Of a stretch of DNA of 33,316 nucleotides, positions 16,893 through 23,724 are shown in pieces. This DNA is from a virus, in the IMG/VR virus record IMGVR_UViG_3300008114_000144, positions 1-33,316 of that record; one strand, 5' to 3'. The notes under the pieces are model-generated. The model made no database searches and was not told the DNA's origin. It was given only the letters and a program-made list of their open reading frames with translations. A program made the position numbers and the translations under genes. The stretch's first letter is position 1. Each line of letters starts with the position of its first letter.

Positions 16893-17060
16893 TTCAAAAC
16901 TTTTAGACTTAAAATTATATAAAATTTGTAAATAGCTTCTAAGAGAAAATCTCTTCAAAATAGCTAAAATTAATTTTAAATGAGGCGTTAAATAAAATTT
17001 ATTTAATTTTATTAGAAAAAAAAATTAAAAGCCATTTACTTAAATAATAAAGATCTCTAT

Positions 17061-17399
17061 GTGGAGATGATCGTCTCAAAAGCTCAGGGTAGACTTACTA
17101 GAAAAGCTGAAAAAATGTTGGAAATATTAGCCAAAGAAACTATTAAAAAAATGCGTTATTGGTCTAATGATGATAAAAATGATTGTTATCAATCTGGTCT
17201 TTTAGATATGTTCCAGAATTGGTATAATTTTAATGAAGAAAAATCAGTTAATGCTTTTGCTTATTTTACTGAAGTATTTAAAAGAGGAATCGCCAAGGGA
17301 TTTAACGAAATCTACAAAAAGAAGGGAGATAACGAAAATTTAATCAAATTGATATCTATTGAGGGATCAAATGACGGACAGGGTCTACATTCCTTGTAA
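17061..17399 (+). CDS. 55: Late transcription sigma factor, T4 gp55-like
   Basis: This 112-residue protein resembles the region-2 core of T4 gp55: DKNDCYQSGLLDMFQNW then YNFNEEKSVNAFAYFTEV and FKRGIAKGFNEIYKKKG, in line with gp55's SWKQEMIADGIE, HNFDETKYKNPHAYI and NAFVQRIKKERK. T4 gp55 directs the host polymerase to the TATAAATA late promoter. A TATATA box is frequent upstream of genes here. T4 gp55 is longer (185 residues) and ends in a clamp-binding hydrophobic/acidic tail. This protein stops soon after the sigma-2 part with GSNDGQGLHSL. The start may be GTG 17061 or ATG 17067. The longer upstream frame has no ATG. An endonuclease gene begins 35 nt after the stop. Confidence 0.65.
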   Translation: MEMIVSKAQGRLTRKAEKMLEILAKETIKKMRYWSNDDKNDCYQSGLLDMFQNWYNFNEEKSVNAFAYFTEVFKRGIAKGFNEIYKKKGDNENLIKLISIEGSNDGQGLHSL

Positions 17400-17423
17400 A
17401 GAATAGTAGCTAAAGGTTTATAA

Positions 17424-17429
17424 TATATA
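17424..17429 (+). promoter_or_regulatory. TATATA late promoter candidate, 5 nt before the start
   Basis: AATATATAC-ATAC-ATG gives five bases between the box and the start codon of the second homing endonuclease, which is the short-spacing (leaderless) class. Confidence 0.6.
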
Positions 17430-17434
17430 CATAC

Positions 17435-18991
17435 ATGATTGTAAACGAATCCATAATTGTAAAGGGTCATCCAAGAAATTTGTCTTTTTATAAAAAATTA
17501 GGATATGATATAGAGGTTGGTAAAGAGTGTGAAGTTCTAACAACTCACTTAACACCGGGTTCACCAGTAAAAATAGACTGTAAATGTGATAATTGTGAAT
17601 CTATAATTTCTATGGAATTTAGATTCTACTATTCTTATACTCAAGGATTTAAAGAATCTTACTTTTGTGTTTCTTGTAAAGGGATAAAGTCTAAAAGTAC
17701 GAATATTGAAAAGTACGGAGTTGATAATCCAATGAAGTCAGATGTAGTAAAAAACATCTTGAAAGAATCCGTTTTAAAAAAATATGGAGTTGAACACTAC
17801 TCAAAAACTGAGGAGTATAAAAATAAGTACAAAAAAACCTGTTTACATAAGTATGGTGTGGATAATGTGTCAAAGTCAGAAGAAATAAAAAAACAGATCT
17901 CAGAAATTAAATTCAAACAATTAAATTCAATAGAAAAGTTTAGAAGTTCACTCTCTGATGAATATGAGGTTTTAGATTACACAATTGATAGAAATTTTAA
18001 AATATTTCATAAAGTTTGTAGTTCTGAATTTACAATTTTTATTGGAACATTAAATGATAGAACTAGAAATAATAACATCATTTGTACAAACTGTAACCCA
18101 GTAGACCAGTTGGTTTCAGGTAGAGAAATTGAACTAAGTCAATTTTTGAAAGAATGTGGTGTCGAATTTATATCTAATTCTTATGAAATAATACCACCAA
18201 TGTCTCTTGATGTTTTTATACCAAGTTTAAATTTAGCTTTTGAATTTAACGGTGTTTATTGGCATTCTGAAATTTATAAAGATAAATATTATCATTTAAA
18301 TAAGACAAAAGAGTGTAATAAAAGAGGAATATCGCTTGTACATATATGGGAAGATGATTGGGTATATAAAAAGGAAATAATTAAGTCAATTATTTTAAAT
18401 AGAATTTCTAAAATTAGTAATAAAATCTATGCCAGACAGTGTGAAATTAGAGTTGTTAAAAGTCCGAAAATAGTTAGAGAATTTTTAAATCAAAATCATA
18501 TACAAGGATACAGTAATTCAAGTATAAATCTAGGTCTATTCTATCAAGACGAATTAGTCAGTCTAATGACATTTGGAAAGAAAAGAAAAGATACAGAATT
18601 AGTTAGATTTTGTAATAGAATAAATTTATCAGTAGTCGGAGCCTCTTCAAAGCTTTTTAAGTATTATATTAATAATTATGAATATTCAATTATAGAATCT
18701 TTTAGTGACTCTTCTATTTTTACAGGTGATATGTATGATAAATTAGGATTCAAATTTGTGCACGACACTCAAGTTAATTACTGGAGAGTTGTCGATGGGG
18801 TTAGAAAACATAGATTTAATTTTAACAAAAAGAGACTTGTTAAAATGGGACATGACTCAAATTTATCAGAAAATGAAATATTACAGAATCTTAAATACTG
18901 GAGAATCTGGGGATGCGGACTTAAAAAGTGGATCTATCGAAAAAATGACACTCAAAATCAAACTATATCAGTTGATTCAATTAGAGTGTAG
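17435..18991 (+). CDS. Vsr-like (EDxHD) homing endonuclease
   Basis: This 518-residue protein is a paralogue of the endonuclease at 271-1965. It begins with a zinc site (KIDCKCDNCE at about 46-55; FCVSCK near 77), then three repeats of the KYGVxx type (about 89-145), a second Cys cluster, and a nuclease core with E233, D259 and H277 in FEFNGVYWH and then HIWEDDW. The E-D and D-H spacings (26 and 18) equal those of Vsr E25, D51 and H69. The last 180 residues share LVSLMTFGK, ELVRFCNRI, VGASSKL and GDMYDKLGF with the other copy. It lies directly downstream of the gp55-like gene. The last 34 bases overlap, antisense, the end of the convergent lysis candidate at 18958. Confidence 0.87.
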   Translation: MIVNESIIVKGHPRNLSFYKKLGYDIEVGKECEVLTTHLTPGSPVKIDCKCDNCESIISMEFRFYYSYTQGFKESYFCVSCKGIKSKSTNIEKYGVDNPMKSDVVKNILKESVLKKYGVEHYSKTEEYKNKYKKTCLHKYGVDNVSKSEEIKKQISEIKFKQLNSIEKFRSSLSDEYEVLDYTIDRNFKIFHKVCSSEFTIFIGTLNDRTRNNNIICTNCNPVDQLVSGREIELSQFLKECGVEFISNSYEIIPPMSLDVFIPSLNLAFEFNGVYWHSEIYKDKYYHLNKTKECNKRGISLVHIWEDDWVYKKEIIKSIILNRISKISNKIYARQCEIRVVKSPKIVREFLNQNHIQGYSNSSINLGLFYQDELVSLMTFGKKRKDTELVRFCNRINLSVVGASSKLFKYYINNYEYSIIESFSDSSIFTGDMYDKLGFKFVHDTQVNYWRVVDGVRKHRFNFNKKRLVKMGHDSNLSENEILQNLKYWRIWGCGLKKWIYRKNDTQNQTISVDSIRV

Positions 18992-19566
18992 GTAAATTTA
19001 TTCCCATGTATTTTAGAGGCTTTTTTACAAATTAACATAAATTGATCAAAGTCTTTAACTCTTTTAAATACTTGACACCCTTCACTCCAATTTTCTACCC
19101 AAGTTGTATCTTGACCAGCCTTATGAATATTGATTCCAAAATAACCAGTATCGACCACTTTCTCTTCAAATACTAAGTCTTTATTTTTATCTCTCCACAC
19201 ACTAACTTCACCGTTTCTTTGACATAATGCCCAGTATTTAGATTGATGTTTATCAATTTGGTAAACACTTCTGTATTGATTTGGTACTAATCTAGCTACG
19301 CCTTTTTTATTTGTAAATTGTTGCACACCTTTTTTTCCAGGATCAGTAGTTGCATTCCAACAATAGAACTGCCATTTACCTGACTCATCTTTAAAAGTTA
19401 TGGTTAAACAATCATCGAATACATTAGTAACCTTATCAGATACTTGTGATTGGTTATTTCTAACTCCGACTATATTGACATCATAAGATTTATTTGATTC
19501 ATCCTCGAACCAAACATATCCTTTATTTTTCACTGCTTTCTCAATTTGTTCTCTTGTATAACACAT
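18958..19566 (-). CDS. YkuD-like peptidoglycan enzyme, candidate endolysin
   Basis: This 202-residue protein has the catalytic pattern of the L,D-transpeptidase/YkuD fold near its C terminus: GINIHKAG (H148), then NWSEGCQVF (S161, G163, C164). In that family the histidine and cysteine form the active site acting on meso-diaminopimelate-containing peptidoglycan. Related phage proteins with H...SxGC are thought to be lysins or cell-wall modifying enzymes. The first 100 residues are polar, with no signal peptide or membrane segment visible, as expected for a holin-dependent lysin. No holin is certain, although the membrane protein at 21010 is a candidate. The promoter TATATATA lies 23 nt upstream. 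The end overlaps the convergent endonuclease gene by 34 nt. Confidence 0.6.
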   Translation of the reverse strand: MCYTREQIEKAVKNKGYVWFEDESNKSYDVNIVGVRNNQSQVSDKVTNVFDDCLTITFKDESGKWQFYCWNATTDPGKKGVQQFTNKKGVARLVPNQYRSVYQIDKHQSKYWALCQRNGEVSVWRDKNKDLVFEEKVVDTGYFGINIHKAGQDTTWVENWSEGCQVFKRVKDFDQFMLICKKASKIHGNKFTYTLIESTDIV

Positions 19567-19589
19567 GGTAAAATTTATTGATTTACTGA

Positions 19590-19597
19590 TATATATA
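19590..19597 (-). promoter_or_regulatory. TATATATA late promoter candidate, 23 nt before the start
   Basis: TATATATA on the minus strand lies 23 nt before the YkuD-like ATG (19566). It is also 40 nt before the divergent dehydratase start, which has no closer box. Confidence 0.55.
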
Positions 19598-19637
19598 AAT
19601 TTTTTAAAACATTTTAAGTCTTAGATGTATAAAAATT

Positions 19638-20675
19638 ATGAAAAAAATTGCACTTATCACTGGAATCACGGGACAAGATGGTAAATACTTAGCTGAGTTA
19701 CTATTGTCTAAAAATTATATTGTTCATGGAATTAAAAGAAGAAGTTCCTCTTTTAATACATCAAGAATAGACCATCTTTATGAGACACAGAGAGAGTCAT
19801 TTTTCTTACATTATGGAGATCTCACTGATTCAACTAACCTGATTAGAATTATTCAAGAAGTTCAACCAGATGAAATTTATAATCTCGCCGCACAATCACA
19901 CGTTAAGGTATCTTTTGAAACTCCCGAATATACTGCAAACGCTGATGCTATTGGAACCCTTAGAATTTTAGAGGCAATAAGAATTTTGGGACTTGAAAAA
20001 AAGACTAAGTTTTATCAAGCCTCAACTAGTGAAATGTTTGGTTTGGTACAAGAAATCCCTCAAAAAGAAACTACACCATTCTATCCTAGAAGTCCTTACG
20101 GGGTGGCAAAATTATACTCACATTGGATTACTGTAAATTACAGAGAAGCTTATGGAATTTTTGCTTGTAGCGGCATACTATTTAATCATGAGTCTCCACT
20201 AAGAGGAGAGACATTTGTAACAAAAAAAATCACACAAGCTGTTGCTAAAATAAAATTAGGACTTGAAGATAGATTGCTACTTGGAAATCTTTCAGCTGAG
20301 AGAGATTGGGGCCACTCAAAGGATTATGTTGAAGGTATGTGGCTTATGATGCAACATTCAAATCCTGACGACTTTGTTTTATCTACTGGTAAAAAAATAT
20401 CAGTTAGAGATTTTACTACTATGGCTTTCAAATTTGTAAATATAGATATTGATTGGCAAGGATCTGGAATTGACGAGGTCGGTGTTGATAGAAAAACAGG
20501 TAAAGTTCTAGTTTCAGTTGATGAGAGGTATTTTAGACCTACCGAAGTTGATCTACTTATAGGAGATTCAACTAAAGCGTATGAAGTACTTGGTTGGAGA
20601 CCAAAGTATGAAGTAGAGGAGCTTTGTAGAGAAATGGTTGAGTATGATTTGAAGTATTTTCAATCAAACAAATAG
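19638..20675 (+). CDS. gmd: GDP-mannose 4,6-dehydratase
   Basis: This 345-residue protein is a complete short-chain dehydrogenase of the Gmd family: nucleotide-binding G9-I-T-G12-Q-D-G15, the Gmd-specific [22 protein letters not shown] (129-135), catalytic Y154-x-x-x-K158 (YGVAK), [17 protein letters not shown] and [14 protein letters not shown]. It converts GDP-D-mannose to GDP-4-keto-6-deoxymannose, the precursor of fucose, rhamnose, perosamine and similar sugars. No partner reductase or glycosyltransferase is seen here. In phages such genes supply sugars for virion or host glycan modification or intercept the host pool. All catalytic residues are present, so it is probably active. There is no sign of truncation. 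Confidence 0.95.
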   Translation: MKKIALITGITGQDGKYLAELLLSKNYIVHGIKRRSSSFNTSRIDHLYETQRESFFLHYGDLTDSTNLIRIIQEVQPDEIYNLAAQSHVKVSFETPEYTANADAIGTLRILEAIRILGLEKKTKFYQASTSEMFGLVQEIPQKETTPFYPRSPYGVAKLYSHWITVNYREAYGIFACSGILFNHESPLRGETFVTKKITQAVAKIKLGLEDRLLLGNLSAERDWGHSKDYVEGMWLMMQHSNPDDFVLSTGKKISVRDFTTMAFKFVNIDIDWQGSGIDEVGVDRKTGKVLVSVDERYFRPTEVDLLIGDSTKAYEVLGWRPKYEVEELCREMVEYDLKYFQSNK

Positions 20676-20687
20676 TAATTTTTTTTG

Positions 20688-20693
20688 TATATT
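20688..20693 (+). promoter_or_regulatory. TATATT promoter candidate, 20 nt before the start
   Basis: TATATT (a one-base variant of the TATATA box) lies 20 nt before the ATG at 20714, within the long-spacing class. Confidence 0.4.
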
Positions 20694-20713
20694 AGTTTGA
20701 AAATTGTTAATTT

Positions 20714-21013
20714 ATGAATAAGTGTGTTTTACAATTATGGGAAGAGTCCTCTAGAAATGGAATAATATTACAAGATGGTTGCTCGATACATGTCTCTGAA
20801 AGTGAAAGAGATTCATATTTGAAAGGTGTTTATGACTCAAGAACTCCTAAAATTCCTAGTAGTTATGAGAGAATAGTAGGAACAACGGTCGAGGCATTTG
20901 TTTCCGACAATCTATACTCAAAATTATTAGATAGTAAAAATTTAAGACTTACTGAAATTGAAAAAAATAACTTGATTTCACTAGAAGAAATTATATTTAA
21001 ACCAAATACATGA
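20714..21013 (+). CDS. Small hypothetical protein
   Basis: This 99-residue protein is not recognised. It begins MNKCVLQLWEESSRNGIILQ and contains SIHVSESERDSYL and a moderately acidic C-terminal helix. There is no membrane segment or known motif. Its stop overlaps the start of the next gene in an ATGA arrangement (21010-21013), so both are expressed together. The pattern of a small soluble protein followed by a membrane protein is sometimes seen in phage lysis or superinfection modules, but nothing in the sequence proves it. Confidence 0.7.
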   Translation: MNKCVLQLWEESSRNGIILQDGCSIHVSESERDSYLKGVYDSRTPKIPSSYERIVGTTVEAFVSDNLYSKLLDSKNLRLTEIEKNNLISLEEIIFKPNT

Positions 21014-21312
21014 ACTTTTACTTCTTTTTAGTTACTATTTATTATATTTTTTCTAGGAATCGTCTTTTGACTGATGTTAAAAATAGAAATTATACAAATA
21101 GATTACTAGTTATCCTCGATTCGGTTTATTTCGCATCGATGATATTATACTTCGGATGGGTAGTATTTTTATTTTTTACAAATTTCTGGTTAGGAGCTAC
21201 TCTATCACTTCTATTAGTGGTTAGATGGTTCTTTTTAGATCCATTTAATATGAGAAGGGATATTCTTTATTGTATCATTAAAATGTGTACACTTTGTCTT
21301 ATTAGAGGTTGA
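21010..21312 (+). CDS. Small multi-pass membrane protein
   Basis: This 100-residue protein has hydrophobic stretches near 1-15, 33-58 (SVYFASMILYFGWVVFLFF) and 60-70 (LSLLLVVRWFF), and a hydrophobic C-terminal end, with basic residues between (SRNRLLTDVKNRNYTNR, NMRRD). That suggests three membrane passes. It starts inside the stop of the preceding gene (ATGA). A holin, an accessory lysis protein or a superinfection-exclusion protein are all possible, since a YkuD-like lysin candidate lies 1.5 kb upstream on the other strand. I cannot choose among them. Its last 11 bases overlap the convergent gp4-like gene. Confidence 0.7.
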   Translation: MNFYFFLVTIYYIFSRNRLLTDVKNRNYTNRLLVILDSVYFASMILYFGWVVFLFFTNFWLGATLSLLLVVRWFFLDPFNMRRDILYCIIKMCTLCLIRG

Positions 21313-21835
21313 ATCTTTTAAGGTGATCTTCAGTTATGATTATAAAATTCCATCCTTTTTTTTCACAGTATTTAATCATCGTTTTCCATTTCTCACTGTT
21401 TTTTTGAGCCATTTTTAGATCGTACTCAAAATTTTTTAATTTCTTTATCGAACTTTTAGAATCAGGTACTTGAAGTTTTTTTTCTTGTAGACTCAAAACC
21501 ATTTTATATTCTTTCATCGGTTTCACTTCAGCAATTACCTTTTTAGTAATTCCCTCTCCTTGTTCTATTTCATAATAAAAGTCTGGATAATAATTGTGAC
21601 TTTTAATTCTGATATCACCTTTATCATAATGGGTTAATTGATATGGAATTGTGATACACTCTGAGCCCCACTTAACTATTTTATCATTAGCATCTAACCA
21701 AGTCATTATTTTCAATTCCCAAGAACTTCTATAATAAACACCACCTTGAGAATTTAATTTTAAGACTTTTTGAGTGTGTGTTGGAATGAAATTTCCTTGA
21801 TGGTAGTTACTATTTTTGGGTGCACTGTTTAACAT
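21302..21835 (-). CDS. 4: Head completion protein, T4 gp4-like nuclease fold
   Basis: This protein is about 177 residues from the ATG at 21835. It shows the gp4 pattern: QGGVYYRSSWELKIMTWLD, KWGSECITIPY, YYPDFYYEI and VIAEVKP, a PD-(D/E)xK nuclease core (P-D at YYPDF, then E-x-K in AEVKP). T4 gp4, with gp50 and gp65, completes the head after packaging. I prefer ATG 21835 over the upstream in-frame ATG at 21853 because TATATA ends exactly 5 nt before it. Using the other start would place the promoter box inside the gene. It is divergent from the next gene, and its end overlaps the membrane-protein gene by 11 nt. Confidence 0.8.
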   Translation of the reverse strand: MLNSAPKNSNYHQGNFIPTHTQKVLKLNSQGGVYYRSSWELKIMTWLDANDKIVKWGSECITIPYQLTHYDKGDIRIKSHNYYPDFYYEIEQGEGITKKVIAEVKPMKEYKMVLSLQEKKLQVPDSKSSIKKLKNFEYDLKMAQKNSEKWKTMIKYCEKKGWNFIIITEDHLKRFNL

Positions 21836-21840
21836 CCTAA

Positions 21841-21846
21841 TATATA
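21841..21846. promoter_or_regulatory. Symmetric bidirectional TATATA promoter candidate
   Basis: One self-complementary TATATA has an ATG 5 nt away on each strand: minus start 21835 (gap TTAGG) and plus start 21852 (gap TTGAC). Either both transcripts start here in opposite directions, each leaderless, or only one does. Confidence 0.6.
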
Positions 21847-21851
21847 TTGAC

Positions 21852-22547
21852 ATGGGTGCTCTACAAGAAAGGATAAAACTTAATCAGAAAGTTTTTGGTA
21901 AAAATATAGTAGATTTTTATAAGAGTAATGTGATTTTTATGGTTGATAAGTATTCAAAATCTGATGATATGTGCACTGCAATCTCTATTTCTGATATAAC
22001 TACTGGTAGATTTTATTTTTTTCACTATCAAGATCCTTCAAATTGGATGAAATACTCACCGGTTTTTGTTGTGGGATTTAAACAAATTAGAGACTTGAAA
22101 ATTATTCTTGCATTGAATTTCAATTTCATACCACTTGAAATAAGAGCTGGTATTTTTGATAAATTTATTATAGAGAGGAATTTTAAAGACGATGATAGTT
22201 TAGAGGTAGATTTTCAGGGAGTTTATAGAGAATTACTAAAATTCGGATTTGAATATTCAATAGTTGAATACAACGCTATACAATTGAATTTAGTTCATCA
22301 AATTAATTTAGAACTATTACCAAGATTTTTATATTCATCACATCCTAAAAATACATATGATCCGAATAAACTTATGGAAATATGGACTAAGAAGTTAGAA
22401 ACAAGAAAAGAAAGACACGAAGAAATGATGTCAGCTATATTGTCTGAATTTTACGATGTTACTGGTGCAATATCAGAGAAGTATGAACAATTAGAATCAC
22501 ATATAAAAAGACTTCAAAATAGTTTAAATAAATTCATGAACAAATAA
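21852..22547 (+). CDS. Unknown phage protein with C-terminal coiled coil
   Basis: This protein is 231 residues from ATG 21852. It begins MGALQERIKLNQKVFGKNI, has a mixed middle region with SPVFVVGFKQIRDLKIILA and FNFIPLEIRAGIFDKFI, and ends in a long charged helix (ETRKERHEEMMSAILSEF, then EKYEQLESHIKRLQNSLNKF), likely a coiled coil. It is not recognised. A longer frame from 21816 exists, but TATATA 5 nt before 21852 argues for this start. It sits between a head-completion gene and the glutamine synthetase gene, inside the late structural block, so a virion or assembly role is possible but not shown. Confidence 0.7.
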   Translation: MGALQERIKLNQKVFGKNIVDFYKSNVIFMVDKYSKSDDMCTAISISDITTGRFYFFHYQDPSNWMKYSPVFVVGFKQIRDLKIILALNFNFIPLEIRAGIFDKFIIERNFKDDDSLEVDFQGVYRELLKFGFEYSIVEYNAIQLNLVHQINLELLPRFLYSSHPKNTYDPNKLMEIWTKKLETRKERHEEMMSAILSEFYDVTGAISEKYEQLESHIKRLQNSLNKFMNK

Positions 22548-22557
22548 ATTTAAAGTT

Positions 22558-22563
22558 TATATA
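22558..22563 (+). promoter_or_regulatory. TATATA late promoter candidate, 21 nt before the start
   Basis: TATATAA lies 21 nt before the glutamine synthetase ATG, in the long-spacing class. This suggests that the enzyme is made late, along with virion proteins. Confidence 0.55.
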
Positions 22564-22584
22564 ATTAAAAAATTATATTACTAA

Positions 22585-23622
22585 ATGAAAACAATTTTTC
22601 TTGAATATATCTGGTTAGACGGTAATTACCCACAAAGACTAAGATCGAAGACTAAGATCGTAGAAGTTAAAAATGAAGATAAATTGAAATTATCAAATTG
22701 GGGTTTTGATGGATCATCTACTTCACAAGCTGAGACTTCTAAATCAGAAATGGTTCTTGTTCCTGTAAATAAGTTTAAAGATCCATTCAGGGAAAATGGC
22801 TACTTCGTAATGTGTGAAGTGTATAATACAGATATGACTCCTCACTCTACTAACAAGCGATACACTCTTTCTGAGACTGTAGAAGAGTCTGATGAAGAAA
22901 CACTCTATTGTTTTGAGCAAGAGTACATAATTTATGATAATAAAACCGGAAAACCACTTGGATGGCCTAAAGATGGGTTTCCAAGACCACAAGGTGACTA
23001 TTATTGTGGAGTTGGTGGTAATAATGTGTCTGGTAGAAAATTTGTCGAAAAACACGCTGAGTATTGTATAAACGCAGGTTTGAATTTTACTGGAATTAAT
23101 GCTGAGGTAATGCTTGGACAATGGGAATATCAAATCGGTCCGGTGAAAGCACTTGATGGTTCGGATCAACTTTGGATTTCAAGATATATTTTAGAAAGAT
23201 TATCAGAAGAATTTGATTATTCTATTGAGTTTCACCCTAAACCTTATCAAGGAAACGACTGGAATGGAAGTGGAATGCATGTCAACTTTTCAACATCAGA
23301 TATGAGAAAAAACTTCAAAGAAAAGAAAAAACTAATTGTTGAAGCTTGTGAGAAACTAGGTAAATCAGTAGAGAACCATATTAAAGTTTATGGAGTTGGA
23401 AATGAACTTAGACTAACTGGTACTAATGAAACATGCTCTATAAATCAATTTAAATATGGAATTGGTGATAGAACCGCGTCAATTAGAATTCCTTTCTCAG
23501 TTACTGATGAAACAACTCCGGGATATCTAGAAGACAGAAGACCAGCATCAAACGCAAATCCATATGAAATTTGTGATGTTATGATAAAAACAATCTGTGT
23601 TGGTTCAGAAGTTGGAATTTAA
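22585..23622 (+). CDS. glnA: Glutamine synthetase, type II (GSII)
   Basis: This 345-residue protein is a full-length eukaryotic-type (GSII) glutamine synthetase: MKTIFLEYIWLDG, WGFDGSSTSQAE, EQEYIIYD (metal-binding glutamate), GWPKDGFPRPQGDYYCGVG, NAEVMLGQWEYQIGP, DWNGSGMHVNFST, DRTASIRIP and YLEDRRPASNANPYEI. The enzyme makes glutamine from glutamate, ammonia and ATP. It has the short GSII length and lacks the adenylylation site of type I enzymes. The expected metal- and substrate-binding motifs are all there. It lies in the late block between head-completion and portal genes, with its own TATATA box upstream and a strong terminator downstream. An auxiliary metabolic role in nitrogen or nucleotide supply is likely. 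Confidence 0.95.
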   Translation: MKTIFLEYIWLDGNYPQRLRSKTKIVEVKNEDKLKLSNWGFDGSSTSQAETSKSEMVLVPVNKFKDPFRENGYFVMCEVYNTDMTPHSTNKRYTLSETVEESDEETLYCFEQEYIIYDNKTGKPLGWPKDGFPRPQGDYYCGVGGNNVSGRKFVEKHAEYCINAGLNFTGINAEVMLGQWEYQIGPVKALDGSDQLWISRYILERLSEEFDYSIEFHPKPYQGNDWNGSGMHVNFSTSDMRKNFKEKKKLIVEACEKLGKSVENHIKVYGVGNELRLTGTNETCSINQFKYGIGDRTASIRIPFSVTDETTPGYLEDRRPASNANPYEICDVMIKTICVGSEVGI

Positions 23623-23625
23623 TCC

Positions 23626-23657
23626 AAAGAGTCCGATAATATCGGACTCTTTTTTTA
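23626..23657 (+). terminator. Intrinsic terminator after glutamine synthetase
   Basis: AAAGAGTCCGATA and TATCGGACTCTTT form a nearly perfect palindrome followed by a run of T, directly after the stop codon of the glutamine synthetase gene. Confidence 0.92.
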
Positions 23658-23695
23658 ATATATAATCGAAACTACTTAGAAGCAGTTTTAATTAA

Positions 23696-23702
23696 TATAT
23701 AT
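23696..23702 (+). promoter_or_regulatory. TATATAT late promoter candidate for the portal gene
   Basis: TATATAT lies 22 nt before the portal ATG (23725). A second TATATA is at 23659-23664, just past the terminator. The leader between is made of A and T runs. Confidence 0.6.
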
Positions 23703-23724
23703 TTCAAAATTTTTAAAATTTTTA

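Noticed and set aside
21816-21851. A 12-residue N-terminal extension of the gene at 21852.
   Set aside because: It would place the TATATA box inside the coding region, and the residues look unlike the rest of the protein.
22744-23169. A 141-residue minus-strand frame within glutamine synthetase.
   Set aside because: The plus strand encodes an unmistakable enzyme. The minus frame is a low-quality shadow.
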